Shown here: piece after piece, positions 1-10,763 of the stretch
How positions within the stretch are numbered: position 1 is the stretch's first letter
Layout: every line of letters begins with the position of its first letter
Assembly: GCA_037157565.1 (NCBI GenBank)
Contig: JAZHRO010000036.1
Span: 130,270,001 to 130,334,000, forward strand
Reading direction: 5' to 3'
DNA: 64,000 bases
DNA from: Thalassia testudinum
Taxonomy: Eukaryota; Streptophyta; Magnoliopsida; Alismatales; Hydrocharitaceae
Notes under the pieces: generated by a model
The model's database searches: none
The model's input: only the letters and a program-made list of their open reading frames with translations
What the model was told of the DNA's origin: nothing
Position numbers and translations under genes: made by a program

Positions 1-928
1 GATTGGGGCCTTCATGCCAGTATTTGTGTTTCAGGGAATACGCCAGAGCTCTGCCAACGCGCCTTATCGCTACCTTCATCCTTCATGTTCTAAGACACGC
101 GAGCCCCAAGTGTTACACCTAGAAGACGCGAAGTTGCTCCAGGCTTCACCATAGGATGTCGATTAGAGGCCTTACCTTTGATTTCACCTGCAATTGGAAA
201 CATCTCCTTGCAACAAGCACACACGAGGAGGGGATTTATTAGTCCCACATCATGAGTAGCAAAAGTATTTGCATGGTATAAGAGGAATTTCTCTCAGTGC
301 CTCGTTGCCTCAGTGAGCACGGGGTGAGCTCCCACTCCATGTGCGCATGCACGCCCTCACTCACGGTCCGCCACGTGGGTATGGGCTTTGATCCGATTAT
401 CCGTATGCCTGGGTCCGATTAGCATATTTCTGAGAGAAGAAAGAAAGGATAAACGAAGAAGAGAGAGTGGGGAAGGGGGTTTTTGCCCTTGCTCTTTCCC
501 GCTCTATACTTTGCCAATTTGGGAGGCTTTCGTGCCTCCATGCTGTGATCTGTTGTGCCTCTCCCTGAGGCGTGAGAAAAAGAGTCCTTTGCCTCTATTG
601 GCAGTTCTGAGTGCACAGTGCACTTATCATACATGGCATTTAGTTGATTGATACTGTTGAGATATTTGCTATTATTGTAATTAGGGTAATTGGTGATTCA
701 AATCACCATTTTACCCTAATTTTTTTGCCCTATCAACATTTGCTACTATCTATACATTATTATTGCTTGAATTTCTCATTAAATATTGTTATCTTGTAGT
801 TAAATTGCGATCTTGAGATTGGTTGCAACACTTGCTCTTTACGTTCGACCTCAGATTTCTTTCGAGCTATAACTTGTATTTGTTTTTCGCAAATTATAGG
901 CTAAACTATAACGCATCAGTTTTAAACA
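1..928 (+). mobile_element. Partial LTR, plus orientation, cut by window edge
   Basis: This is the 3' part of an LTR related to the one at 56474-59149. Both contain, in order, a short segment resembling 'fixed leader' sequence, a GGTGATT/AATCACC hairpin (679-721), a 'gctcttt..gttcgacctc' segment and a terminal AAACA. The 5' part lies off the window. No PBS follows the terminal CA at 927-928. A 23-bp spacer leads straight into another LTR in the opposite orientation. The sequence is clearly diverged from the 56474 copy, so it is a different and older subfamily. Confidence 0.6.
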
Positions 929-990
929 TCGATTTAGACGCGTGAAATCAATGTTTGAGATCAATACGTTATAGTATAGACCAAAGTCAC
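890..990. repeat. Imperfect palindrome at tail-to-tail LTR junction
   Basis: Two LTR 3' ends meet here in opposite orientation. The centre is ACGCGT (938-943). On the left stands AAACATCGATTT (924-935) and on the right AAATCAATGTTT (945-956), reverse complements with one mismatch. The similarity extends outward (ACTATAACGCATC against GATCAATACGTTATAGT). Neither side carries the tRNA-Asp PBS that normally follows an LTR of this lineage. Confidence 0.6.
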
Positions 991-3552
991 TCGTCAACAA
1001 ATACAATTTATTACTCGAATTGAAGTCCAAGGTCGAACATAGGGAGCAATATGAAATTCACATACTAATCTCAATAAATAATATAAATGAGCATAATTAA
1101 TGATAATAATTACTCAAAACTAATATTCAATGTAGCACATGAGTGAATCAAGATTTAGCTATAGTAAAAAGAAATCTATGACAAAAGGATGGTGATTTGA
1201 ATCAGCAATTATTAGCTTAGATGGATAGATACTAATTATTCCATGAATCAAATAATTGCACTCTGCTACAGTGCCTAAAAGATGCTTCTTCTCTTTAGCA
1301 ACTTCTTCTTTCTCTCCTCTTCTTTTCTGTACGAGCCCTTCTTTTGTTCTTCTTCTCTCTTTTTTTCTGGCCTTCTCTTCTTCTTTCCTTTCTTGGGTTT
1401 CCTTCCTTCCCCACGACTAGGTGTTCAGCCAATGCACAAAAGAGAAAAACCCACCCTCCCCCATTCTCTCTCTCTCTCTTTCTCTCTTCCTCCTCTTCTC
1501 TTTCAGTGAAACCAGGTAATCGGGTATTCGGGTCAAGCGCGTACCTGGATCTAGGGCTGCAGGGTGATCGTAGCAGAGGAGTGAAGGCAGTAGGCAAGTC
1601 AGGTGAGAAGGGTAAGGAGGACCTCACCCTCGTATTCTGAGGCAATAAGCCCAAAACATGAATTCAACTTATTTGGCCTTAGTGCTTTACCTACTTACGA
1701 TGTGGGACTAATCCCACAGCTTTTCTCCTTGCGCATGACCGCAAGCTACTTGAGGTGTCTTCGTCCAATTCGCATAGGAGCGATGGTTGAACACTCCAAT
1801 TTACCAGGTGAAGGTGTTTATGCTTCAATTCTGCTTCACCTGGGACTCGCACGTGGAGCTGGGATCCTAGGAACATGGTTGGAGCTTGCTTGGAGCTGCT
1901 TCAGTAATGGTGGCAATTGTCAAAAAACCTGAAACACAAAGTATGGCCTTGCAGCCTTGTCAGAGGAGATCAGTAGGATCGTGAAGATGTGGCAAAGATG
2001 CTGGTGGCAGTGGCATGTTGCCAAGGGGGTCGGAGATGGCTGGCGAATGCGGAGGAGGTTGGGAATTGATGGGTTGTTCGGTGGTGCTTTTGTGTGGGTG
2101 GAAGGGCGAATAGGTATAGGGGTTTGGTTCGTGGAGTTGAGGCGAAGGTGTAGGTGGTTTCAACGAGGCATGTGATGTAGTGGAATGATGGCAAGGCCTC
2201 ACCGGAGTGGTTTCCAGAGCCGAGGGAGGAAGGTGGCTTGCGTAAGCGTCGAGGGATGTTTTTGGGTTTTTGGATATGGGATTCAACCTAGGAAACTAAG
2301 GAGACATAGCTAACCTATTCTAATTGGATGAAAGGGAGGAATCTGTGCTGGATTTGGCATGTCGACGATGGAGAAGATGAAAGGGACGGAGAGGCAACGA
2401 TGACGAATGAGGGAGAGAAACACCCTCTCTTTGTCCGGAGAGGTGCACGACGATGAGGGGAGCAAGATAGGCCATCCAATTTGGCTGTTAGACGGCTGGA
2501 CGAGGAGAACAGAAGACATGATTGAAGCAAAGTGCAGAGATGGCCAGAGGAGGAAGAGGGTTTTTCTCTGACCAAAATTTGCCAAGGAGCTAGGGTTCTT
2601 ACCCCTGATCCTTTTATAGGCCATGGGGAGGGGTTTAAAGCTTGGAGACCAAGCTTTCAAGCTTGGTAAGCTTGCTGGAGTCGGACACCCACATCTCTCA
2701 TGGGTTTGCATGAGAGATTGGAAAAGAATTGGAGCCCACAAATAGGTTTAATTAGTAGAGAAATATCTTAGGAATCTTCCTTCCAAATTTGGAAGAGATT
2801 AAGCGTGAAATCAGGGAGAAAACTCTGATTGAAGGTTGCAGAAGTTGTAGGAATAGGCAATGGAGGTGGAGGGGACCATTTTTAGAAGAAGACAACAAAG
2901 ATAGTGGGGTATTTGCAAGGAATTTCAAAAGCTAAGGGGCTGTGTGAGAAAAAAAGAGTCAGACTGGACTAAAATGCAAACTAGGTCAAGACAATCTCTA
3001 ATTGGGCCCAAATTTTGATACAAACCTATTTTGGGCTTAAGGAATATAATGGTGAACTTGTATTTAGGTTTTTACCACATTTGATTGGGTAAATTGCATA
3101 GTTGGGCAACTTTCCGTTTGAGACTCTACTTTATGTCAAAATGGCTTTTGATTGTCAATTCAAAGATGCCAAACCATAGAGAATATTTTTATATGATTTT
3201 TAGAGGGTTTAGATGAATTTTATCCTGACCAGAACCTCAGTTAATTAAGCAGGTTTGTTTCTAGGGTTTTAGTTGTCCATTAATTCTTGAAATACGTGAA
3301 AACCCGTTCCTGTCTGCATGAACCCACTTATTAGACATTTATGACCATTTAAGCTTTAGTTAAGCCTTGAGAAACTCTGTGGTTATTTTGCATTCATGAT
3401 AGAATGGTAAAATTATAGTTTTAACCCTGGTTTGTTATTATTCTCTTAGAAAGGATGTGCAATGAATTACTATCTTCTAGCGGTTATGTAGGAGTATTTA
3501 ATGATGGAATATGACTAAATAAAGCTAGATATGGATGATGATGACATTATCA
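952..3552 (-). mobile_element. LTR, minus orientation, about 2.6 kb
   Basis: Read on the minus strand this LTR starts TGATAATGTC (3552) and ends CTCAAACA (952). Its whole length aligns by eye with the LTR at 56474-59149 in the opposite orientation: the same U3 blocks (for example the 'aaaccagggttaaaac' stretch near 3430 and 56608), the same region upstream of a TATA-like 'ctataaaagg' (reverse strand, about 2613-2622), and the same U5 end. The flank at 3553-3564 reads on the minus strand as a purine-rich tract, so it could be a 3' LTR. No matching TSD is visible (CCATC right, ATCAA left). The short open frames at 1957-2741 are fortuitous frames inside U3/R and have relatives in the 56474 copy. 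Confidence 0.7.
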
Positions 3553-4477
3553 CCATCTACCCTTGAATTTCTTTAAGGGGTGTCCCCCTCCTTAGAGTAT
3601 CAAATCAATCGGGCAAAAGTTAATACCACTGCTACAAAGTGAGATAGGAGGGTTTGCACTGATAAAGAGATCGATGCCTACAGTCTTAAGGGTGCAAGTC
3701 CTAGTGCAGTGCCTATAGTGCATGCTTAGTGTAGGAAGTGTGCAACACACAGCGAAAAGTGATTTTTCCTTTGAAAATCGCAATCAAGTTAATCAAACAC
3801 TTCTTGTATATTTACTTTCTTTTCAAGAAATAATATAACTACTTGATTAATCTTTTCAAATCAACTTAAGTGGTCTTCTTTAATTATGTCCAAATGAAAT
3901 GCATGTGCAGATAATTGATGCAGAAAGATAGGAAATACGTACCTTGCTCCAGCACTCTTTTATGCAGAAATGCACGCAATGCAATAAGAAAATCTAGTTG
4001 CTGCTCAAGCAATCCTAGATGATCACCCTAAACATATGCAGCTTCTAGCAGGCAGTTCAATTTTTTTTAATAAATAAATGTGCAATTAAAAGAACTAACT
4101 AACTAAGAATAAACCTAGAATCTAAAGAATCCAAGACACTCCCCCAAAATCTGGCCCTAGAATACAAGGGCGATAAAACAAATAACTAGACTAAATCCTA
4201 AAGAGTCTATTCTAAAATTCTAGATCAGAAATCTAAGAGGTAGTATCCTCCTAGATGGTCCTCTGTGCATCTCCACGTGTGTGGGATCAAGGCCCATAGG
4301 CTCTTGCTATTATCTCTGAGGTGGTGGCAAGGTACACCAAGATGAGCGTTTGCTGAGTGCAGCTTCTCCTTCGATGTAGCTCGCACAGGGAAAAGAAATA
4401 TATCAATGAATATATATAGCCCTGATTAGAAATTACTACGAACAGGAAATACGTGGGCGTTTACTAGGCCTGTTGCC
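3553..4477 (-). other. Internal leader of element E6, noncoding
   Basis: This 925-bp stretch lies downstream, in element sense, of the E6 PBS. It has no convincing coding frame. A 63-codon frame at 3592-3783 matches nothing I recognise. It probably represents the 5' untranslated leader before gag, truncated where the minus-orientation LTR at 952-3552 begins. Part of it could instead be the 3' end of the element owning that LTR. Confidence 0.4.
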
Positions 4478-4495
4478 TCCTCGGCAATGATGCCA
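4478..4495 (-). promoter_or_regulatory. Primer binding site of E6 (tRNA-Asp type)
   Basis: The plus strand reads TCCTCGGCAATGATGCCA, a 14/18 match to the 3' end of plant tRNA-Asp (TCCCCGGCAACGGCGCCA). It lies two bases from the LTR start at 4498, the normal position for priming minus-strand DNA synthesis on a minus-oriented element. All four differences are transitions. Confidence 0.75.
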
Positions 4496-4497
4496 TT

Positions 4498-6182
4498 TGA
4501 TAGAGAGAATTCACTTATTTATGAAGATAGTAATAAACTGCTATGTCGTTGTAGTCACATGGTGGAAAATCTCTCAATCAAAGATTAAAACAGATATTAA
4601 TTTAAACCACAGTAAAAATCTGGTATCCACAAGGAGGATCGAGCCAAATAAACTCACAATAAGTTTCCATCTTATTTACTTAAAAAAATTTCATTCATTC
4701 ATCCTAATGCAAAAGAGAGAACACTAATAGATGAATCAAATAACCAATCTCTAATTGCTGAAAAGAGATGGACCAATCACGCAAATTCTCCTTCACTAGA
4801 ATACTCACTATAAAATCAATCAACCCAAATATTCAATGGCATCAAATGTAAATTATAATATCACCATTAAATGTGAGGCTAATAAATGGGGAAGATAGTC
4901 ATGCAATTTGATAAGCCAACTAATTAGAGCAAACTAAAGGGACTTGGTTGTAAATTCATCCAATAAATCCAATATAATATTCAAAATAAGAATCTAACAA
5001 TGGAATAGCAATGTAAATAGTAATACACCCTTTACTGTAGAGAAACAGGGGATGTTCTCCCCTTTGCTTACATGAGGAGATGGAGGACCGGCCGAAGGCG
5101 TGGTTGCGCAAAAGGTCGCTGGTGGAGAGGCTAATGCATGGGTGGTGGTAGCATGAAGGATAGTGGCCGGAGAAGAGGTTGGCTGGTGAGGTGGGTTCGG
5201 CCGGCGGTTGTGCGGGTGGTTGATGGCAGCAATCATGGATGTGGGTGGCCACGTGAGGGTGAGGCGAGTTCAATGGCGTTGATGGAGCAGAGATTGGAGG
5301 TCCGTGGAGCCGGGTGCGAGGAGGATGACTGGTGGTGGCTTTGGGTTCTTCTTTGTTGGTTGACGAAGAAGATGAAGAATGAGGCTGTTAGCATGTGCGG
5401 GCATGCACACACGGGTTGTGCGTGCGTGGTGTGAGGGGGTGCGGAGCTACTGGCGTTGGTGACTGGTGCACTCAGTGAGGGCGCATGCGGTGGGTGCATG
5501 GTAGAGGGGTGGTGGTGTTGGGGTGGGAAGGGAGAAGGTGGTGCTGTGGTGGCTGCAATGGTTCTTCGAAGGGGGGTGCGGTGGTGATCTATGGGGTAGG
5601 ATGGTGGTGCTGTGGTGGCTACACGCTGTCATCGTGTGACCGACGAAAGGAAAGAGAGGGGGTGGAGTATGCCTTAGGCCATGGTGCGTGCTGGGTCCAC
5701 GGTGGAGCGCTCAAGGAAGAAGACCCTCTGGATTTCGGTGGAGCAGCCTCTTTTAAAATCTCCTGTCTGTTTCTCTGCGGCCACCAACTTCTCCAACCAC
5801 TCGGCGAGGATCATGAGTGGTTGGAATAGAAGGATAAGCACTGGCGGTTCCCATCAGATGTCTGATTGATACTCCAGACGTTTTAAAATATTTGGTTAGC
5901 AATGAGTCCACGCTGGAGGTTCCAGACATCCATACTAGGCTATAGACATCTTAAAATGTGACTTTGGACATCTGACTGATGTCTTCAGGTGTCTTGCACC
6001 TAACCTACATCCACCAAATGATTATCATATCGTGTCATATGTTATTAAATATAAAATTGGTACATGAGATTATATGAAGACAAAGGTGAATTCTCATTTA
6101 ACTCCTAATCAATTAATAATTACGAACAACTAATTAAAGAGTACTTTAGGCCAAATAATGGTCCACGAAAGTAGACTTATCA
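4498..6182 (-). mobile_element. 5' LTR of element E6, about 1.7 kb
   Basis: The LTR begins TGATAGAG next to the PBS and ends GACTTATCA. TGATA/TATCA form a 5-bp inverted end, matching the TGATAA/TTATCA ends of E2. It contains a GC-rich, purine-rich tract (about 5060-5620) where long spurious frames occur on both strands. No second copy lies in the window, so the element's 3' LTR must be off the left edge or lost. To the right lies the 3' region of E1, so E6 probably inserted there (candidate TSD GTAGG at 6183-6187, partner not visible). Confidence 0.65.
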
Positions 6183-6975
6183 GTAGGTATTGTTGCATCA
6201 ATGTGCTTGTCATAAAATGAAATAAATGCAACTCGACACTCTTTTTTTATTCTTTTTTTCTTCTTCTTTTCTTTGTGCATATATATCTACCAACACAACG
6301 TAATGCAACATGACATGCACACTTTTATTCATGAGGCATTATTTGGGATTGGTGATGTTCAAGAAGATATTGGGTGACTTATTTAGTGGAAGTGCCTATT
6401 CTCGACATCGAGAAAGGAATGGATGCAACAACATATTTCTGACCTTTTCATTAACACCCTCCTTTTGCTGAGGATTCCGTAAAGGATAGTCGTAACCAAC
6501 CACCTTATTTCTAGTTTTCTTAGAACCCGCACTCTGTGTATTTGCCCTATTTGGTGGCTCTTACAAAAATTCACACAAAGAATTTGTACGTAGGAATCGA
6601 GAGCGAAAACTAAGCCTAAATCGAAGTATCATTATCCAATTATTTAGAGGTTAAGATTCCTCGAACTAGACTTAGAACACCAGTAGACTCTCTACTCTCA
6701 CCTCACAATTATTAGGTGGATCTACTAGAAGATGGTTTGCCTGACTCCCTAATTACTGTCCAAGGGTTTAGGAAAAGAAGCAATACTTCTTCTTGACAAA
6801 CTAAAGATGTTTATCGATCTTCACGGTGGATCCATTGCAAATTCTACGTGCATGTGTAAAATTGTATTGGATTCTAAGTTCAGGAATCAACTAAAGAATA
6901 AATCCCTAATAAAACCTCTTGCTAAAAAGATCTATTTCCTAAGGTGTTGGCAGAAAAATTTTTAGTTGATATGCA
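6183..6975 (-). other. E1 3' untranslated region
   Basis: This stretch lies beyond the internal polypurine module of E1 and before the E6 LTR. No known domain is visible. One minus-strand frame (about 6560-6395) stays open for some 50 codons and is rich in Arg, Lys and Asn, but I recognise no family. The stretch may be E1 3' UTR or an older insertion. A T-rich tract lies at 6241-6278. Confidence 0.35.
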
Positions 6976-7203
6976 CTACCCCTCCCATGCTTAAGTTCTT
7001 GCATGTCCTCATGTATGAATAAGAGAAAAAATAAAGTAAGACAGGGCATCTGTGGATAAAAATCGCCTGAAATTGCTCCTGATTCATCATTTAGCGAATG
7101 CCAATACTACAATGATAATCACAACATGCAGACTAATATGCCAAAATGAAATATGCTATGTATAGAAAGTAAATAAATGCTAAGTTTAACGCCTCCAGCT
7201 GGG
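6976..7203 (-). promoter_or_regulatory. E1 conserved post-coding modules 1 and 2
   Basis: Module 1 (7203-7177, minus strand) reads like CAGCTGGAGGCGTTAAACTT. It is shared with E2 (14184-14229), E3 (43007-43050), E4 (31395-31427) and E5 (60414-60460). Module 2 (7017-6976) has an ATGAGGACATGCA-like segment followed by TTAAGCATGGGAGGGG, a polypurine tract resembling the 3' PPT of this lineage. In E1 the last codons of the open frame at 7186 run into module 1. Confidence 0.65.
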
Positions 7204-7880
7204 CAAAACTCCATCAGATGGATCAGTGATTGTAGGAGACAGAGTCAAGATGGTAAACACTTGGAGTTCCATTGTCATCAACAGGCCAAAAATGTAGAGC
7301 ACCTGCCCGTGAATACTAAGCCCATAGGGTTGGCAAAATAACAAATCAGAGCTTGGAATTGGTTGTAGCCAGTTGCTACAAGAGAAATAAATTCGGGTGC
7401 CAAGGTGATAGGTAGCAAGTGCCAGCCTTGAAGAGTGGTGTACGAGTTCTGCAGATGGGGTGGGTAAGGAGTCAGGAGTGGGAAACAAATCATACGGGTC
7501 CTGGAAGTGGTGGAAAACGAAAGGTGGGACCTGAGTGGTGTAGTTTGAAATGGTATAAGGAGCCATTTTGTGAGTGGATGTGGTTGTGGGTGGTTGCGGA
7601 GTAGGTGTGTCGAATAAGATCCAGTGTTCCATCCCAGCCGCTCTAGATTTGCTTAATTCAGTGTCATCCCTAGGTTGGTCAAAAATATCGTACGAATCGC
7701 CCAAAGTATGTTCCTGGTGTGAATCTTCAAATATAATGGGTAGCAGTTCATTATCCCCAAGGTGTGGAAATTCAGAATCTATATGCAATAAAGCCTCAAA
7801 TTCTTTCACTTTCCATTCTGTGGCTTCTATGAAATCCTTGATATTAGAATCCAAGAGCGAAGATGTAATAGATTCATCTG
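7186..7880 (-). pseudogene. E1 open region downstream of protease, function unknown
   Basis: The minus strand stays open for more than 220 codons up to a stop at the edge of module 1. The product is acidic in its first third (runs such as ELLPIIFEDSHQEHTLGDSY), then Pro/Thr-rich (TPTPQPPTTTSTHK), then hydrophobic. In a complete element RT would follow protease here, but no RT motif is present. The frame is continuous with the frame at 9962-10248 once solo LTR S1 and one TSD copy are ignored: codons for DLG join codons for SDES across the junction. So this is the C-terminal half of one older reading frame. E2 has a comparable but more broken region at 14219-14735. I cannot assign a function. 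It could be a remnant of the protease-RT linker, which is acidic in E3 too. Confidence 0.55.
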
Positions 7881-7885
7881 ACCCC

Positions 7886-9956
7886 TGATGCGGATTTTAT
7901 GCGGTTTGTTAAATACGTCGTTGTAACGCGCAAAATCTATCAACTCTTAAATTTATAAACCTAGATAGTGGGGTATCTAGGGTCATCTAAGGAGGCAATA
8001 TGTTTGCAAAATTAATTCTCTTGCTTACAAAATAGATCTCAACTTTCTTTTTGGTCTTTTTCAATATATCAGTTTTATGTTTTTGAAATTAAGGCAACAT
8101 GAGAAATTGTTGGCGAGAAAGTGACTTGCACTCAATTCAATATACTACTTCTAAAGTGGCAAGTAGAGCCTCTCCCTAAGCTCAATCTAGGCAAGTGGAG
8201 GCCTAGAATAATTAGGGAGAGGGAGTGAAGAATGCTAAAAACAAAGCAATTAAAAAAAAATGCAACTAAAGAAATTGCAAAGAAGGCAACTAGATTAACG
8301 AAAAAGTGTTTTACAAAAAAGCCTAGTAGATGAATGCTTCTACTACTAGAAAAATTGCAATAAATAAAAGAAAATACAATTCCTCTAGATAGATGGTGAA
8401 GAAGAGGGATTCTTGCTCCAAGCTTGGTAGCTCTCAAGCTCGAAAAGAGTCCTCCAACTCCTTCCTTGCTATGCTCCGCCAAGGTGATGTCCTCCAAAGC
8501 AAGCCCTAAGGGGGCATTCCCTAAGCTTCTCTCCAAGGGTGGATGTCCACCCTAGGTCCTCCTTTGCCTGGCCGTCCTCCTTGAAGTAGAAAAGTCCTCC
8601 TCCTTGGCATGGCCCAAGTTGAAGAGAGTGGGGAGAAGGCACCAAAAGGGCTAGTGATGTGCCCCTTTAATCTTCTTCTCTACTCCTTCTTCTTGGCTGT
8701 AGGTGTAGGTGGGTATAGGTAGAAAAATGCACTAATAGAGGATGGGAATTATGTGGTGGTAGGGTAGGGTATTTATAGGATGGGAACGGAGGTGGTTATG
8801 GTGTCTTTTTGAAGGGAAATGAAGGGGTGCTTGGATATTTTTGTAGGGAAAAATGGGAGGGAAATGAAGAGGTGCCTTGGTTTTCCCTCCAAAAATACCT
8901 TCTAGAAGGAAATTTTGGAGGGAAAAAATGGAGGGTGGAGATGGGTTTTGATGGTGGATGTAGGGTGGTGATGGAAGGGATAGTTGGCACCAAAATAAAC
9001 TAGGAGTAGGTGGTCTTTTTACTGGAGCTTAGGTAGTAGGGTAGCAGGGTAGTAGGTTTTGGTGCCATGGAGGTGGACTAGCTAAGTTAAGTAGCTTAGC
9101 TAGCTTAGCTAGTAGGGAGTAGAGTTGGAGGCATTTGGAGCTAGGGTTTTCAGGGAGAAGAGCTGGAGGTAGTCATCTTGAGCTGCACTAGAGCTGGTGG
9201 CTGCTGAAGAGAGCTGCAAGGAGCTACCTTAATTGGCTTGGCTTGCTAGTTCTTTGCTAGCTACTAAGCCAAGCTAAAGCAAGCTGGCTTCTGCTGAAAG
9301 GAGTTGAGGTGAGCTGGGTTTAATGCTCCTGGGGAGGATCAAGCTGGGTGAGGCAGCTAAGGTAGCTTAGCTCAATTGAGTTGAGCTAAGCTGAGTCCCT
9401 GAGAGCTGGACTTGAGCTTCTTAAGTTGGAATGAATTATCTTTAGCTGGCTGGAGTTGAGTAGAGCTGGATGTAGCAGGACCTGAGCTGGGGTGAACTCC
9501 AATCAACTCAGCTGAGCTAGCTAGAGCTCCCTGTGGACTAATGGGAGCTGAGATGAGCTAGACTCAGCTAAGTTGAGCTGGATCTGAGCTGACTTGAGCT
9601 AGGGTGAGCTAAGATGAGCTCTCTTGAGCTACCATTCAGCTGAGATGAGCTGAATGGAGCTAAGATGAGCTAACCCTAGTTCAAGTGAGCTGGAATCCAA
9701 CTATGGTGAGCTGGATCAAGCTGAGTTCCAGTTAGTCTGAGCTTCTTCTTCACTAGTTGCCTTCCGGGTGCTAGGGTTTTGGAGTTCTACATATCCCTAA
9801 CACTCACAAAAACACATTAAAAAGATAATAAAAAATGCAATGCATGCCTAACCTAATTGATGCCTAAATGCAGCCCAAAAACCCATTTGCGGAGCAAAAT
9901 CCTAAGAGCTAAGTTTGTTTTAATGCATAAAAATGATGATAAACTAGCGTTTATCA
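7886..9956 (-). mobile_element. S1: solo LTR of the E2 family
   Basis: The 2071-bp unit starts TGATGC and ends TTATCA and is flanked by a perfect 5-bp TSD, ACCCC at 7881-7885 and 9957-9961. It is homologous over its full length to the two LTRs of E2. There is no PBS or polypurine tract beside it, and the flanks are one interrupted reading frame of E1, so it is a solo LTR left by LTR-LTR recombination. It has a TATAAAT-type box on the minus strand (8771-8777) and an AGCT-rich array (about 9065-9750). The short frames at 8132-8536 and 8796-9003 lie inside it and are not genes. Confidence 0.92.
9065..9750. repeat. AGCT/GAGCT-rich degenerate array in S1
   Basis: About 680 bp is dominated by short units such as TGAGCT, GAGCTAGCTAG and TGAGCTGGA repeated at irregular spacing. 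The palindrome AGCT recurs every 10-20 bases. The same tract occurs in the E2 LTRs at about 11930-12610 and 19125-19800. It lies on the U3 side, upstream of the TATA box in element sense. Confidence 0.8.
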
Positions 9957-9961
9957 ACCCC

Positions 9962-10758
9962 AAATCCAAAAATGCCTCAAGATTTTTTAGATTTTCTTCA
10001 CAATCAGAAATGGGGTTTTTATCATATTCTTCCTCGACTTCGATTGGATTCTTTGACAATTCAAATTTAACCCCATGGATGTATGGCATCTCATGTAAAT
10101 CTATGTTCTTAGTGTATTTATCATCTGAGCTTGTCATGAGGTTTTTAGGCAATTCCACTCCAGATCTCTCAGAATCCAAATCATGTGTCTCATCAATTAC
10201 CTTTGGCCGATCAGTGTTCACCACGATGTCAGAATCATTATAAGTCAAATCAATGAGCTAGATCGAAGCTGTGTGCAGAGTAACTTCACCAAGAAGTTCT
10301 ATGTTACCACAATGCTCAGGTTCATCATCATCTGAGTCCTCCTCGATAAAATTACAATGTGGGTCCATGTTTGCCTTGAAAATATCCAATTTGAGTTTCT
10401 CATTCCCCAAGGCGATCTCCATACACTCAGATGCATAGTTAATGTTAGCTTGGGCAGTTGCCAAAAATGGGTGGCCTAAGATGATAGGTGCATCACGGAG
10501 ACTAGGAGGAATGCCCATATCCAAGAGGAAAAAATCCACTGGGAAGCAAAGCCCATGCATTTTTACAATGACATTCTCCACCACATCTCGGGGTACTTTG
10601 ACTGATCGGTTAGCTAAATAGATAGTGACCGAAGTGGGTTTTAGCTCCCCAAATTGGAAGTGGTCAAAAATAGCAGTGGGGGCTAAATTAATGGCTAAAC
10701 CTAAATCAAGCAAGGCCCGGTCAAAAGGGGCATCCTGTAGTTGACAGGAAATGAGTGG
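9962..10758 (-). pseudogene. E1 retropepsin-like protease (interrupted)
   Basis: The minus strand encodes an aspartic protease of the Ty3/gypsy type, which would cleave the Gag-Pol polyprotein. The active-site block is DRALLDLGLAINLAP (about 10729-10685), where the usual D-[ST]-G is D-L-G, as is common in this lineage. It is followed by ELKPTSVTIYLANRSVKVPR, the V-hydrophobic stretch around FPVDFFLLD, and the C-terminal ILGHPFLATA block (usual form ILGRPFLATA). The N-terminal part lies at 20017 onward, cut off by E2. Just upstream of the insertion the frame is shifted by one base relative to the expected KDPG block. A TAG stop at 10255-10257 follows an acidic stretch (EEDSDDDEPEH); the same frame then continues to the S1 insertion. 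The first 16 residues of the longest open frame (10812-10764) belong to the E2 LTR, not to this gene. Confidence 0.85.
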
Positions 10759-10763
10759 GGCTC

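Noticed and set aside
1282..1654. Overlapping 75-119 codon frames on both strands as a gene
   Set aside because: They come from a C/T-rich tract in the LTR that recurs at 58510-58790 and 63512-63860.
5138..5829. Gly/Trp-rich frames as a protein gene
   Set aside because: They lie in a G-rich tract of the E6 LTR, have no start context or domain, and the opposite strand is equally open.
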